From contig JALJCQ010000012.1 of NCBI GenBank assembly GCA_023091665.1, positions 2,914,001-2,978,000 of the forward strand: 64,000 nucleotides of DNA, given 5' to 3'. Below, one piece after another: positions 22,386 to 33,612 of the stretch (position 1 is its first letter; every line of letters starts with the position of its first letter). Below the pieces are notes generated by a model. That model saw only the letters and a list, made by a program, of their open reading frames with translations, was not told where the DNA came from and searched no databases. The position numbers and the translations under genes are program-made. This DNA comes from Pythium myriotylum. Its lineage: Eukaryota > Oomycota > Peronosporomycetes > Pythiales > Pythiaceae.

Positions 22386-22689
22386 GTGGCCTGGAGGAAG
22401 CGCCAAGCACGCAAAGGCCCGACTCCAGGAAACGATTCTACTGGCGTGCAGTCTCGTCTGTGCTGCACACCAATGATCAAAAGCACCGCATCATCCCGGA
22501 ATGCCCCCCACAGTACCGACAGTGTCCCGGTGGAGTCATTGACATGCAGGCCCACCGCTGTGGGTGCACCTGGCCAACACATGTCTGGCGACGCCAAGTC
22601 TGGCAGCAGACATCAGCACAGCCGTGCACGCGCTACTGAATCCCTGACCACGCGACGTACATCCCAGGCTTCAGGCACGAACTCGCCGT

Positions 22690-23252
22690 GACGACACGGC
22701 AACCCACCCGTACGTGGTGGGCGTCTACAGTACCTACCAACTCTGCCGTATGGCGCACGATGATCAACACGAAGACAACATTTGGTTTCCACGCCTGCCA
22801 ACTCCACCTTATGGTCGATGACGCCGAGCAGTACCCGTACGCATCCGAGCTGCAGTTTGCCGACATACAAGCCGTGCCGCGCTTCTCTGGTGGGCGTCTT
22901 CTCCCCCCACTCGTCTTCAGCGGACAATCCTGCGCCTCGGCGCCGAGACACTGTCTCCGCTTGCATCAGCACACCAAGAGCAGTCATTACGCTCACCTGT
23001 CTCTCTGCCTTCGTTAGGCGCTGTACACAGCAGGAAATTCCCGACAGCACCAACTTTCCCTTCGAGGCACTTTTCTTCGCATGGATCGCCGTCGACAAGT
23101 GCTTGAGCCGCCTCACTTGCCGCATCAGCAACGACGAAATTGGCGACCTCCCCCCCCTTCATCGGTTGATTTGTCATCCTCGGATTCCTCCGCGGAGGAG
23201 CCCGACGACAGAGGCAGCCTCTCCTCTTCGCTGTCGTAGCTCTCGGGGTCGC
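22690..23252 (-). pseudogene. Unidentified minus-strand gene relic with acidic N-terminus
   Basis: On the minus strand an ATG at about 23252 opens an acidic, serine-rich start (MSDPESYDSEEERLPL) followed by a helical stretch. After a frame change near 23030, AERQVSVMTALGVLMQAETV continues to about 22700. I do not recognise the family by name. The layout (acidic leader, then a helical DNA-binding-like core) is common in oomycete transposon-associated proteins. It lies tail-to-tail with the end of the LINE. Confidence 0.35.
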
Positions 23253-23774
23253 TCATTTCCACCCGCGAATTTTCGACAGCGCCGTTTTCTGGCGATTGGT
23301 CGAAACCGACTCAAGTACGAAAATTGATGGTCCAACTTTGGAGCCGTTTTTCTCAAAAAATTGTTGGTTAACCAAGCGCCATTTTGAAATGCAGGGTCTC
23401 ATATTCCTATTTCTCTCGTTCTCGCTATCCTTCTATCTTTCTCTCTCCGCTCCCACCCACACTCTCACTGTGCTCTTTTGCCTCAGAGTCGCTGGCATCT
23501 TCGCCTAGAAATGCATCCTCTCTCAAATATGCGCTCGCAGGACGTACATTGACATGTCAATTGTAGCCCAGACCTGAGACGCGACAGTAGACCAAGAAGA
23601 ACTTGTGTTGTACGCGTACAAGATCCGTCAGTTGAGATCGGAAGTAGGGAATACCTTCGTGGTAAAGCGGACGTTCTCTGCGTGTTCGCCTTCTAGTTCA
23701 TCGTGGGGTGACATGAGATTGACGACTTCTGTAGTCACTCGCTATCGGTGCTGCGCCAATACCAGTATCTTCAT
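23253..23774. other. No gene recognised; pyrimidine-rich stretch
   Basis: A C/T-rich run lies at about 23398-23480. No coding motif is visible on either strand. Confidence 0.5.
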
Positions 23775-23900
23775 AGATGGGGTTTGGCGCACAATCTCCA
23801 CCGAGTCTTGCGCCTCGCTCCACATTTTGGTTTCGCTGACTTCCGCTATGTATGGGAAGTTATGTGTCAACAGTCCAATTGCGACTTTCGCAACTCCCTG
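23775..23900 (+). repeat. Third copy of the Harbinger-1 outer terminal repeat
   Basis: The sequence CACAATCTCCACCGAGTCTTGCGCCTCG and what follows matches, with differences, the terminal repeat at 29482-29638 (same orientation) and at 43500-43668 (inverted). No matching second end was found nearby, so it is an orphan end of a related element. Confidence 0.6.
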
Positions 23901-24029
23901 TCACAGAGTCGCACAAGACACACCACGTTTCGCCAAAACTGTCGACAACACACGTGTCTATTGTGGTTAGGGTTGAGTCACGAGGGTGTTTCAGAGCCAG
24001 AAACTACAAACCTACCCTACTCTTGAATG

Positions 24030-24208
24030 AAATCAGCAAATAACACTAACAAAGCTCTGAAGCTCCGCAGTCATTTTGGAACCCTTCGCAACGCCCATTG
24101 AGGCGACCACCGTTACTTGGGAAACAGAGAAGCAAAGCGAAGAATACAAGCGACAGCGCGCAAGAAGACGGAGCACGCGGATGCTGTGCTCCCAGAAACC
24201 CCACCGCT
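24030..24208 (+). pseudogene. Unidentified gene relic, left part (target of Copia-2)
   Basis: A basic open segment (KKTEHADAVLPETPPL) is cut at 24208 by Copia-2 and continues in frame at 28998 after one copy of the CCGCT duplication is removed. Function unknown. Confidence 0.4.
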
Positions 24209-24505
24209 TGTTGAGAGTCGTCCATCACGCCATGGAGTGGTCCACACCAACTGGTGATCTTCAACGAGTTACAGTTGATGGCTGACTTCTCGCTGTTGGG
24301 TTACTCCTCGTTGTTGTGTGATTCAGCGGATCTACATGTGTTTGTATGTGTGCTCAACGACATCGAGTGCTATAAGACGCTCTTCTGCTCATGGGGAAAA
24401 TAGTGCAGCTCTAGAGTAGGTAGCTCAGTCTCTGAGTTCGAATTCACTTCCCATTTTACCTTATACGAGTGAACCTGCCCAGCAACCTGTGCCATACCTG
24501 TTATA
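24209..24505 (+). repeat. Copia-2 5' LTR
   Basis: It begins TGTTGAGAGTC and ends TGTTATA, an unusual TA end instead of CA, fixed by the flanking CCGCT duplication. Confidence 0.9.
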
Positions 24506-24517
24506 GGGTTATGAGCC
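24506..24517 (+). promoter_or_regulatory. Copia-2 primer-binding site (half tRNA-iMet type)
   Basis: GGGTTATGAGCC follows the LTR directly. It is complementary to the anticodon stem-loop of a CAT-anticodon tRNA (GGCTCATAACC), as in Drosophila copia and yeast Ty5, which prime from an internal part of initiator tRNA-Met. The gag ATG (24511) lies inside the site. Confidence 0.65.
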
Positions 24518-27500
24518 AAAGCCCCCTCAACCCCAATGAAGTCCTCATAGACGAAAACTACTTCCTATGGGAGTTCAACGCTCGCATGGCGTTGCCCAGG
24601 AGGGAGTTGCAAGGCCACATCACGTTCAAGCCGGAAGAAGCTGCTTTGCGTGAAGACCCATGGAAAGTCGCTGACATGAAGGCCCTCGCTATTCTGAGCA
24701 AGATGCTGAGTCCCACTTACCAGTCGATGGTACGAGAGGCTATAACTGCAGCGGAGGCGTGGGAAACACTACGAGCGTTTTTCGTCAAGCAGAGCCTGCG
24801 CAACCCAGTCCAACTTCGGAAGCAGGTCCACGAGCTGTCGATGTCGAATGGTGGAAACTTCATGGATCATCTTGCGCGATTCGATGAACTCTATGCAATG
24901 TTGTCAGCGGTCGGTGAACAATTGGCTGAAGACGAAAGAACTGTCGCACTGCTCGGCAGCCTGCCGTCCGAGTATGATTCCATGGTCCGTATCATCGAAT
25001 CCCATGACCGTCTGTCACTCCTGGCACTAACAAATGTGCTTCGTCACGAAGCCGACAGGATCCAGAAACGTGACGTGAAGGAGCACGCGTTCCGTGCAAC
25101 GATGCACGGGCGTGGAAACCAAGGCCGTCGGGCGAATGGATTTGGTCGCCCTCGCAATGGTGCTCCTGCTGGTGGTGTCGTGAAGAAGAAACAAGGGTTC
25201 CATGCTCAATGCTTCGAATGCAAACAGCACGGTCACGAGAAGGCAGCGTCTTCGAAGCTGAAGAATCCAAGTGGTGGTGAATTTGTGTTATCGGCAATGA
25301 ATGGTGGTAGATTGGATTCGGCAACTTGGTTGCTAATCGCCTCACAACTGGCAGCCGTTGGAATCGATATGATTCCGACCTTCACGATCTGGAATGTGTA
25401 CTGCAGCCAGTGGTTTTGGCTGGGCGTGCTGTTGCTGGAGCAAATCCCCACCAACATTTCGTTCATCAACCACTAACGAATCCGATCGACATTTCTGTTG
25501 CCAACGGGCAACGACTTCAAGCTGTCGGTGTCGGCTCAGTCCGCGTTCAAGCTGAAGTCGCTGTGACATTGACGGATGTGCTATTTGTGCACTCCTCGAC
25601 CGCAAACTCATCTCTATTTCGGCGCTGAAGGCAAAGGATGTTGTTGTCGAGTTCCGGTCTGAACGTGGTACATTGGCCGTGAACGGTGTCAAGATAGCAA
25701 GTATCCCACGCGTTGGCGAGTTATTCGCTTGGTCTGTGCAGTGTTGGAGAGGAGGTGCATGAAGCAGTGGTGACAGGCGAACACGTCAATTGCGTTGATT
25801 TCTGGCATGCCCGCTTGGATCACGTCTCGCAAGCCAAGATGCACATGATCCAGGAGGTCTGTAATGGTGTCTCCGCCTTGTCTGGTCCGTTGGATGGCGT
25901 ATGTGGTGGCTGTGCAAAAGGGAAGATGACTACTAGCCCGTTCCGTCATCAGTCGGGTAGCAACGTCAAGACGTCGTTCTCCTTCGAGTTGGTGCATAGC
26001 GATTTGGTGGGTCCGATGAAACCCAAGTCCATGGGAGGTTCGGCTTACATGTTGACATTCATCGATGATTTCACTCGATATGCGTACGCGGTACCTGCTC
26101 GCGAACAAGTCGCAAGTGTTCGAAAAGTTCCGCGAGTTCAAAGTCTGCGTGGAGACACAACATCATCGTACCATTTTTTTTGCTGCATTCGTACCGACAA
26201 CGGCGGGGAGTACATGAGTAAGAAGTTTGAACAGTTCTGCGCTGGTGCTGGATTCGACACCAGACGACCGCTCCATACTCGCCGCAACAAAATGGGCTTG
26301 CTGAGCGGATGAATCGGACGCTAGCTAAGATAGCTCGGTCAATGATCCACTACATGCATGTCGATCGGCACTGGTGGGGTGATGCAGTCATGGCTGCAGC
26401 TCACATCGTCAACCGAATTTCGAACACCGCACGACCAGACAAGAGTCCGCTCGAGGTCCTCACAGGCGAGAAGCCAACACTCGACTACCTAAGTGTTTTT
26501 GGTTCGCGTGGCTACGTATTAGTCGACGCAAGCAAGCGAACCAAGTGGGACGCCAAGGCTCATCATTGCGTCTTCCTTTGTTACGCGGAGCACTCTAAGG
26601 CGTATCGAGTTTGGGGCCCTGACGATGAGCGCTTGGTGACGACGCGTCCGATCCAAGTCGACGAACGAGCGCCATTACCATACCAGGATGCCACTGTGCC
26701 ACCGACCTGGCAGTCTCCTGGTATCATCGAGTACGACAGTGACGATATGACCAGCGGTCAAGCCCGTCCTTCCCTTGCCAGTGACACCCCAGAAGCAATG
26801 GATGTCGATGCCGAGGTGTGGACACCACCCGAAGACATGGACATGGGACCTGAACTCGATTTTGGGACGTTGATGCGTGCCGGTGAAAGCCCCAACAGTA
26901 TGCCGGATTGGGGGAGGGGGGGGGGGGGGGGAGAGTTGAGCCTCAATTTACCACTGCTCCAGTGCGCGATGAGAATTTGGCAGTCCAGTCGGGCCTTCCA
27001 CGCGTCGCATCTTTTCCTACCAGCCAACGCGCATTGCCATCCGTGAAAGAACCCACTCGCCCTTCATCCGCCGTTGTATTGCACCCTGGAAAGGAAACCA
27101 ACTGGAAGATCGTCTTGTGTTCCACGGCGGATCGAGCCGCTCACAAGAGAGTCCATTGAGACTGCCACCAAGATCCAGCAGTAGCAACGGCTACCTACGG
27201 GTCACGAACAATGTTGGCCACGATGACGAGAGCAAGGATGGAGGGGATGAGTCTGGCAGCAAGCGGCAGCGAGTGGATGATGGATGAGATTGCTCTTCTT
27301 GTTGATGAAGTTCCTCGGAACTACAAAGAAGCACTGGCATCGACTGAAGCTGACAAGTGGAAGGATGCAATGCTAGCCGAAATCAAGCCTCACACCCGCA
27401 TTCATACGTGGGTTTTGGTGTACCGTCCAGCCGGTGTAAAGTGATCGGTCACAAGTGGGTATTTGCACGAAAGTATGGCGCGGACGGCGAAGTAGTGCGG

Positions 27501-28700
27501 CACAAAGCTCACCTCATTGCGCAAGGTTTTCTCCAGATCATGATGTGAACCACACCGACACCCACTCATTCGTCGCCAGCACCAACACGATCAGGAACTT
27601 CCTTGCAGTGTGTTGTCATTGCAAAATGCCCATTCGCCAGTTCGATGTTGAGACTGCCCTCCTTAATGGTGATCTCGACGAAACAGTGTACATGTCACCG
27701 CCGGATGGGATAAGAGTGGCTGATAGTATGGTGTGCAAACTGCGACGCAGCATCTACGGCCTCGAACAAGCCGCACATGTGTGGTTCAAGAATATTCGAT
27801 TGGTGTTCGCAACAATGGGATTCTCACAATGTCGCTCAGGCCCGTGCCTTTCGTCCGACGCGATAGTGACAATGCGGCCACTCGAACACCAATCCTGATC
27901 ACACTGTACGTAGATGACCTTTTGGTTGGTTGTCAGAGTGAAAATCAAGCGGAGATGGCTCGTGCAGAACTTGCTGCACACTTCACAATCAAGTCGCTTG
28001 GTGATGTGCGACTGGCACTTGGGATGGAGATCCAGTATGACCGTGACCAAGAGAAGTTGGCGATAACCCAGTCGCAGTTCATCCACAAGATGCTGGATCG
28101 TTTTGGCTGTGCGAATTTCCATGGTGCTCAATCAAGACCTGGTTCCCGACGAATCACACCCGCGATTCAGTGACAAGACAAAGTATCGTGAACTTGTGGG
28201 CTCGATGCTGTACGTTGCTAACCTGACATCAGCATTGCTCTCTCTACACTATCTCACTGCCTCGGAGATCCACGCGAGATGCACTGGCAGGCTGGTCTTC
28301 GCGTGCTTCGCTACCTCAAGGGTACACCTCACTTCGGTATCACATAAACGCGACCTGCGTCCGGGATGCTGAATGTGGAGGTGTTCAGCGATGCCAGTTG
28401 GAGTGGCGATCAAGCGACTCGTCGATCGACGTCTGGTGTATTGGAGATGATGAATGGTGGACCCGTTGTGTACAGAGCAAGCGCCAAGCGATTGCCACGA
28501 ACCATGGCTACACTCCACGGGCAAAACACATCGACCTTCGAGCTCACTTCGTGCGTGATCAAGTGGAACAACAGTCCATTGCTCTCCGTCCGACAAACAG
28601 CTCACCGACTATTTGACCAAGGCGTTGCCAACGCCTCGACTGATCAAGTTACCCACGCCAGCGGGGTCCCGAGTGCCTCCATGCTCGTGTTGAGGGGGAG
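24511..28700 (+). pseudogene. Copia-2 gag-pol, multiply frameshifted
   Basis: The gag start (24511) gives the capsid-like region (ENYFLWEFNARMAL...LLGSLPSEYDSM) and a knuckle CFECKQHGHEK whose last Cys is missing. The gag-pre-integrase block WHARLDHVSQAKM...CGGCAKGK is near 25805-25925. Integrase has HSDLVGPM near 25998 and RTDNGGEY near 26194. RT pieces follow near 27440-28100, including QFDVETALLNGDLDE and LYVDDLLVG. RNase H has VFSDASWSGD near 28380. At least six frame changes, several stops and a 16-nt G run (26916-26931) break it. No protease DSG is clear. It cannot make a functional polyprotein. Confidence 0.85.
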
Positions 28701-28997
28701 TGTTGAGAGTCGTCCATCACGCCATGGAGTGGTCCACACCAACTGGTGATCTTCAACGAGTTACAGTTGATGGCTGACTTCTCGCTGTTGGGTTACTCCT
28801 CGTTGTTGTGTGATTCAGCGGATCTACATGTGTTTGTATGTGTGCTCAACGACATCGAGTGCTATAAGACGCTCTTCTGCTCATGGGGAAAATAGTGCAG
28901 CTCTAGAGTAGGTAGCTCAGTCTCTGAGTTCGAATTCACTTCCCATTTTACCTTATACGAGTGAACCTGCCCAGCAACCTGTGCCATACATGTTATA
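28701..28997 (+). repeat. Copia-2 3' LTR
   Basis: It matches the 5' LTR except CATGTTATA in place of CCTGTTATA at the end. CCGCT follows. Confidence 0.92.
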
Positions 28998-29480
28998 CCG
29001 CTCCCCGCAATCGGCAAGCCCAAGGACAAGCGGTTCGAGCTGTGTGGAAAGCGCCTAGGGTATTACGCTTTCCGCACGCACCTCAAGGTCCAGCACCTGG
29101 AGCCCGAGGGTGCTTGGTACGACAAGTCGATGATTCGGTAGTACAATCGGATCATCGACGACTTGTCAACCCTTGATGATATCGTCCAGCGCCTTGATGC
29201 GATTGAGGCCGTGCTGTGCGCGATTGCCGTCAACATATTGGACTTGGGTGGCGCACGACCTCAAGCGTCAGTGGAGGGTGCGAGGGTGCCGAGGAGCGCA
29301 TGGAGGAAGGCAATGAGGAGGAGAACGCTCGAGCGGGAGTCGACTCCGGCGGCGAAGTCGACTTCGCCACTGACTCGAGCGGCGACAAAGTCATCCAGGC
29401 TCCTTCCTTCAAGGACACAGAGCGCCAAAGATGATGAACAAGCGCTCCAACCCACAACAAAGAAGCTGAAGACAACGTGA
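28998..29480 (+). pseudogene. Unidentified gene relic, right part, with basic C-terminus
   Basis: This continues the frame left at 24208: IGKPKDKRFELCGKRLGYYA, then a TAG at about 29139-29141, then a short coiled-coil-like stretch (LDDIVQRLDAIEAVL) in a second open frame ending KKLKTT at 29480. The lysine-rich end resembles a nuclear localisation signal. It stops exactly where the Harbinger-1 terminal repeat begins, so that repeat may have truncated it, or the gene may end there by chance. No family recognised. Confidence 0.4.
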
Positions 29481-29481
29481 G

Positions 29482-29638
29482 ACGCAATTTCCGCCGAGTC
29501 TCGCGCCTCGGTGTACATTTTGGCTTTCTTGACTTGGGTTGTGTATGGAAAGTTCTGTGGACTTCACTTCTTTCATTCTCGCGGCGCTCTGGGTACGTCG
29601 TGGCGTCTAACATTGTGGTTTGTTTGGAAGACTATAGA
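29482..29638 (+). repeat. Harbinger-1 left terminal repeat, outer part
   Basis: It is the reverse complement of 43512-43668 with scattered differences (for example the shared block CTAACATTGTGGTTTGTT.GGAAGACTATAG). The inner part resumes at 40801. Confidence 0.8.
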
Positions 29639-31141
29639 GGGTAAGTTCGCGTGTGATCAGCACCTGAGCCAACTCAGCTAAATCCGTGATCCACATGGAG
29701 CAGACGGTCCCGTTCGTATACGTCATAGCTTTTTTTTTTTGCTCCATTGGTGTCAAATCCTAAAAAAAAAATACTCAGCAAACACAACCTATGGTAATCC
29801 TTCCTTCACACACGCACAGAGGCAGTAGGAGGGATAAGAAGTCAACAGCGTTTGGTATAACAGAGCAGAATTCGTTTGGGGAGTAGCCTCACAATTAGCC
29901 AATACCCAGGACGACGGACCGATGATAGCGGCTGCATTTTCAGTGTAAATAAAAATTGTTGTAAAGTTAATCGCAGAGTTATCGAATTGCGGTTGATAGC
30001 CGCGTATAGTCACCTCAAGATTCTGGCGCGCGATCCTTCCACTACCAAGAGCGAGGATTTTTCCCTGCTCTGTTAACCAGCCTGGGGCGGTTCACCCTTC
30101 CTTAGAGACCTCGTTGTACTGACTTACGCCAATACCACAATGTCTACTCCTGGTTTGAAACGGACGCACCATCGACATCTTGGGTATAGTGACCACACTC
30201 GGCATACCACAACCCTCAAGACTCCACTACCCAGGCAGAAACTTCCTGTTACAAGTTGACGCCACTCAACCCGGCGATAGTGACGGGACGATCAACGGTA
30301 CTTATACTTACTTGGTCACCCTTTCGAAAACCAGTCTCGTGGCGTTTGGAGGGCTGAAGCGATTTCGGAGCTGGGAAACATAACGAATACGATCAACCAC
30401 GCTCTGTGCGAGTAAAAAAACAACAATACAGTATGCTAAGCTATCTGCCACATCGTCTCACCCCGTTACTGCAAGATGCAACCATTTTACCGCACACATC
30501 TTCGCCGTTTGAGAACTAAATGGGGACAAAGAGTTGCTGGGTGCTGAAGTTCCTGATCTTATTGCTGGATAACCTTCGACGTTTTCGGCGATTCAAGGAC
30601 AAGGAAGAGATGCTTTGAGCACTTTATGGAGAATGCAGCAATTGAACCTGCTGGTGTCTTTTAAGGTTAAAATGTTGCTCCGATTAGCGAGAAGCCAGAA
30701 ACGGGTGCAATTTGCACGACTGCCCCGCTGTGGACAACCCCTGAGCCATCAAAACGCCCTTGCTGAGCAAGCGGCTTGTTCGCTGAACAGTCTCTACATC
30801 GTTTGATTATGAAACACCGTTGGAGGCGAGGAGACACTAAGTACCCTCAAATCACATGACGTTCGCAACTCGCAGCGTCCCCAGCCTGCTTACACGCCTA
30901 AGATATCCGTTGTACGCCAATCTGAAACTATTCAAAACATTTGGTGGCTTTCATACATTGGTCCAATTGACATAACACGGTCATTTGCTAAATTTATAGA
31001 ATAGTGGAGAGTGGCACGAAAGATTGCGGGTAGAGCACAGCATGACACGGCTCAGACGCCAGCAATGGAGCAACTATTTCTGTTTGTTTTTGGAAACAAC
31101 AGACATTGGACAGACACATCACGGCGACTTGGATGCCGGAG
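29639..31141 (+). repeat. Left 1503-bp terminal inverted repeat
   Basis: Mostly non-coding, with only short ORFs (for example 30180-30383) that recur in the right arm. The inner 100 bases hold the 5' end of an IS630/Tc1 transposase frame, so the repeat boundary cuts through that gene. Confidence 0.92.
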
Positions 31142-31993
31142 AGATTGTGGAGGCACTCGAACGCTACATCGACGACGACTGTACTCTGACCCTCCTCGAG
31201 ATCAGCAACATGGCACTCTTAGACTACAACGTACGTATCTCGCAGAGTACAGTTAGTCGCTACCTTTGTGGTGCTCTGTACACGGTGAAGAAGGCAAGCT
31301 ATGCTGTCTCACGATCGTGTCAGCGAGTTCTCAAGTTTTGTGTATGGAATGTACTGTAGGTGCGAATTGAACCTGTGACGTGTAACAATGAGGTCAACAA
31401 GAAGAAGAGGCAGGAGTTTGCAAAAAAAGCTCCTACAGCACATCGCGGATGGCGACTACATTGTGTACTACGACGAGACCAATTTCAATCTGTACTGCGC
31501 CCGGATGCAGGGTCGCTCTAAGAAAGGCGAGCGCGCCAATCTCATGCAGCCACCGTCGAAGGGTCCGAATCTGCAGATCCAGTGTGCTGTGTCGACAGTA
31601 TGAGGTGTCATCCTGTACAAGAGCCAACGGGGATCGATTAAGGTGGAGCAAAACTCAGCATTCGTCCAGGAGATTTATGAGACTGTCAAGGCATCCGACG
31701 AGTATCTCGCCAACTACGCGGATAAGAAGATCGTGATTGTGTTTGATAATGCTCCCGCCCACAACCAAACGGAAGCTCGCGTCGAGGGTGGAGACGACTT
31801 AGTGCTGCTTCGACTTGGGCCATACTCTCCGATGTGCAACCCTATCGAAGGTTGCTTCAGCGTTCTCAAAGCCAAGATCAAGTGTAACCTACGCATCCAC
31901 CACGACGAAATGTTTGAGCATCAAGCACATTTGTACGACAGAATGCTATCTTCAGTGTGCTGGGCGCGCCAGGTTTCACCAAAGCCCGCGTGA
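31043..31993 (+). pseudogene. IS630/Tc1-type transposase relic
   Basis: This is a cut-and-paste DDE transposase. A helix-turn-helix is seen in LTLLEISNMALLDYNV followed by SQSTVSRYL. The catalytic core has DGDYIVYYDETNFNLYC (first Asp), IVFDNAPAHNQTE (second Asp) and LGPYSPMCNPIEGCFS (Glu). A frame change near 31420 and a TGA at about 31601-31603 break it. The start lies within the left terminal repeat, so the right repeat carries a copy of its first ~100 bases only. It could be the former transposase of the long-TIR element or an older passenger. Confidence 0.8.
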
Positions 31994-32272
31994 AGGCGCA
32001 GCAATAGTTCGATGGTGTGAACTCTGGGGTGTTCATCTGCATGAAGGTCCTCCACACTCCCGACAAACCATGCATATGGACACGGCAACCGCCGACGGGC
32101 TCATGGTTCTACGCTACCGCCTCCTTTCGTATGCGCTTCGCGGCAACATTTGTACACCGAGGCCTATGCCTCGTGACGCTGGAGCGAATTCTAGTGAGAC
32201 TAAAGATTGAATACAGGCGCTCTTTTGATTCTTTATGTCACTGTCCTTGTAGTTGATGCTTTTCAGGTCTAA

Positions 32273-32840
32273 GAGCATCTCCACCCGCCACTGTAAAACG
32301 CCCCTGCAAAGCGATAAATTTCCCGGAGCGTAATTTACTTCCCCACCGCTGCCCTGAAAACAGATAAACTGTAAAAACGACACTGCAAAAATCGCCTCGA
32401 CCCTACAAACGTGCGCACGTTTCCAGTGCGAGAGCCGATTTTGCAGTGTCGGGATTCTCAGATATTCTCAGTAAAATTATCAGATATCATCAGTGCATTC
32501 GATGGAGCCGCCAAGGGAAACCGCGCCATTTCAAGTTTTCCCCTTCAAGATCGGCACGGCGCGCACGCATCGCTCCGAACAGGTTCGTACCTGCAACTGC
32601 GAGAAGCGGTCTACCCTCCACTCCGCACGCTGTCTTGCCCTGCCCATCCACCGCGCTTATGCTCTGCTCGCTGTAGTCCTCTTCGCTCATTCAAACAACT
32701 CGATTCAAACAACTCGTTTTCAGTGGCATTTTTAAAGTGTCCCGGTGGGGGACCGCTCCATAAATTCTCAAGAGCGCCATATCTTTCACGGTAAATCAGG
32801 TTTTTCAGGGGCGTTTTTACAGTGACGGGTGGAGATGCCC
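32273..32840. mobile_element. MITE, PIF/Harbinger type (568 bp)
   Basis: Inverted ends begin GAGCATCTCCACCCG (left) and GGGCATCTCCACCCG (right, complement) and stay similar for about 37 bp. The flanking 3-bp duplication is TAA (32270-32272 and 32841-32843), matching the TWA preference of PIF/Harbinger. No coding capacity is seen, so it depends on a transposase elsewhere. Confidence 0.9.
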
Positions 32841-33612
32841 TAAATGCGCACTTGTCAAGCCTTGTCTGCCCGTCTGAACCGGACTTAGCAATCGGACGCC
32901 TGGAATGGCGTATATTTCGTCCCATGTAGTTTACGACCGGGTTTTCACAGGTTTTCGGAAAATGGACTGGATATGGTTGAATATTCGCATTATGCAGATA
33001 GCACTTGTAATTTGTATGGGTTTTATCAGCCAGTCGTAGACGACTTAGTGTTTGTTTGGCCAATGAGAGCCTCGGACATGTCATATCTTGCCGATGAGAC
33101 TGCGGGGATCTGATGCCTGTTCAACTCCGACCGGTTCCGACATATTTTGTCGGAACGGCACCAGAAATATGGCTATGCGCATTCAAACACGAGCCATTTG
33201 CGTATTCTTTCGCATATCTACCGCATTCCGATCACCGTAACCATGAACCTTGCTTAGCTCCAACCTGTCGACACGCAGAAGGCCAAACTCCTTGCGCAAA
33301 TATCTTCAAGCGTTTCCTGCATGAACAGCATGTCCAAATGGACGATGTAACTGCCGCAGTTCAGAGCGACTCAGCGGGCTCAATTTTAGTAAGTCTTCTC
33401 GACCACTTTGGTGTCCCCCTTGCTTTCCAGGAGGGGAAGAAGGGCGAGAAGCTCGCGCACACCACCGTCATGCAGTACTTTCGTCAGGCCAAATTGTGGG
33501 TTCTAGACTGCTTTCCGCACAGCAGTGCGCACGTCGAAGCAGCACTAACGTACCGCATCTTGCCGCCATTGCTTTCTTCTGGTGTTGTGCTTCTGCTATT
33601 ATTATCTACGGA

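Larger units (their letters stand above)
7440..22690 (+). mobile_element. Non-LTR retrotransposon (LINE with ORF1, AP endonuclease, RT, RNase H), multiply interrupted
   Basis: Colinear plus-strand remnants appear in order: a gag-like ORF1 with a CCHC knuckle (to 10021), an exonuclease-endonuclease-phosphatase domain (10192-10986), RT in two separated parts (11284-11902 and 17287-18395), a zinc-binding segment (about 21640-21720) and RNase H (about 21930-22250). A DIRS-order element and hAT-1 are inserted. Without these inserts the element is about 7.8 kb. No poly-A tail or target duplication is clear, so both ends are approximate. The domain order with a C-terminal RNase H resembles the I-type group of LINEs, but no clade call is safe. 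Confidence 0.8.
24209..28997 (+). mobile_element. Copia-2: Ty1/copia LTR retrotransposon, coding region decayed
   Basis: The element is 4789 bp with 297-bp LTRs (24209-24505 and 28701-28997) differing at one base by eye, and the 5-bp duplication CCGCT at 24204-24208 and 28998-29002. A purine tract (TGAGGGGGAG) precedes the 3' LTR. Integrase precedes RT, which defines Copia. The LTRs say young, while the internal ORFs are shattered. Confidence 0.93.

Noticed and set aside
29789..30806. Small ORFs repeated in both long inverted arms
   Set aside because: They recur only because the arms are copies; short, without motifs, and on both strands.
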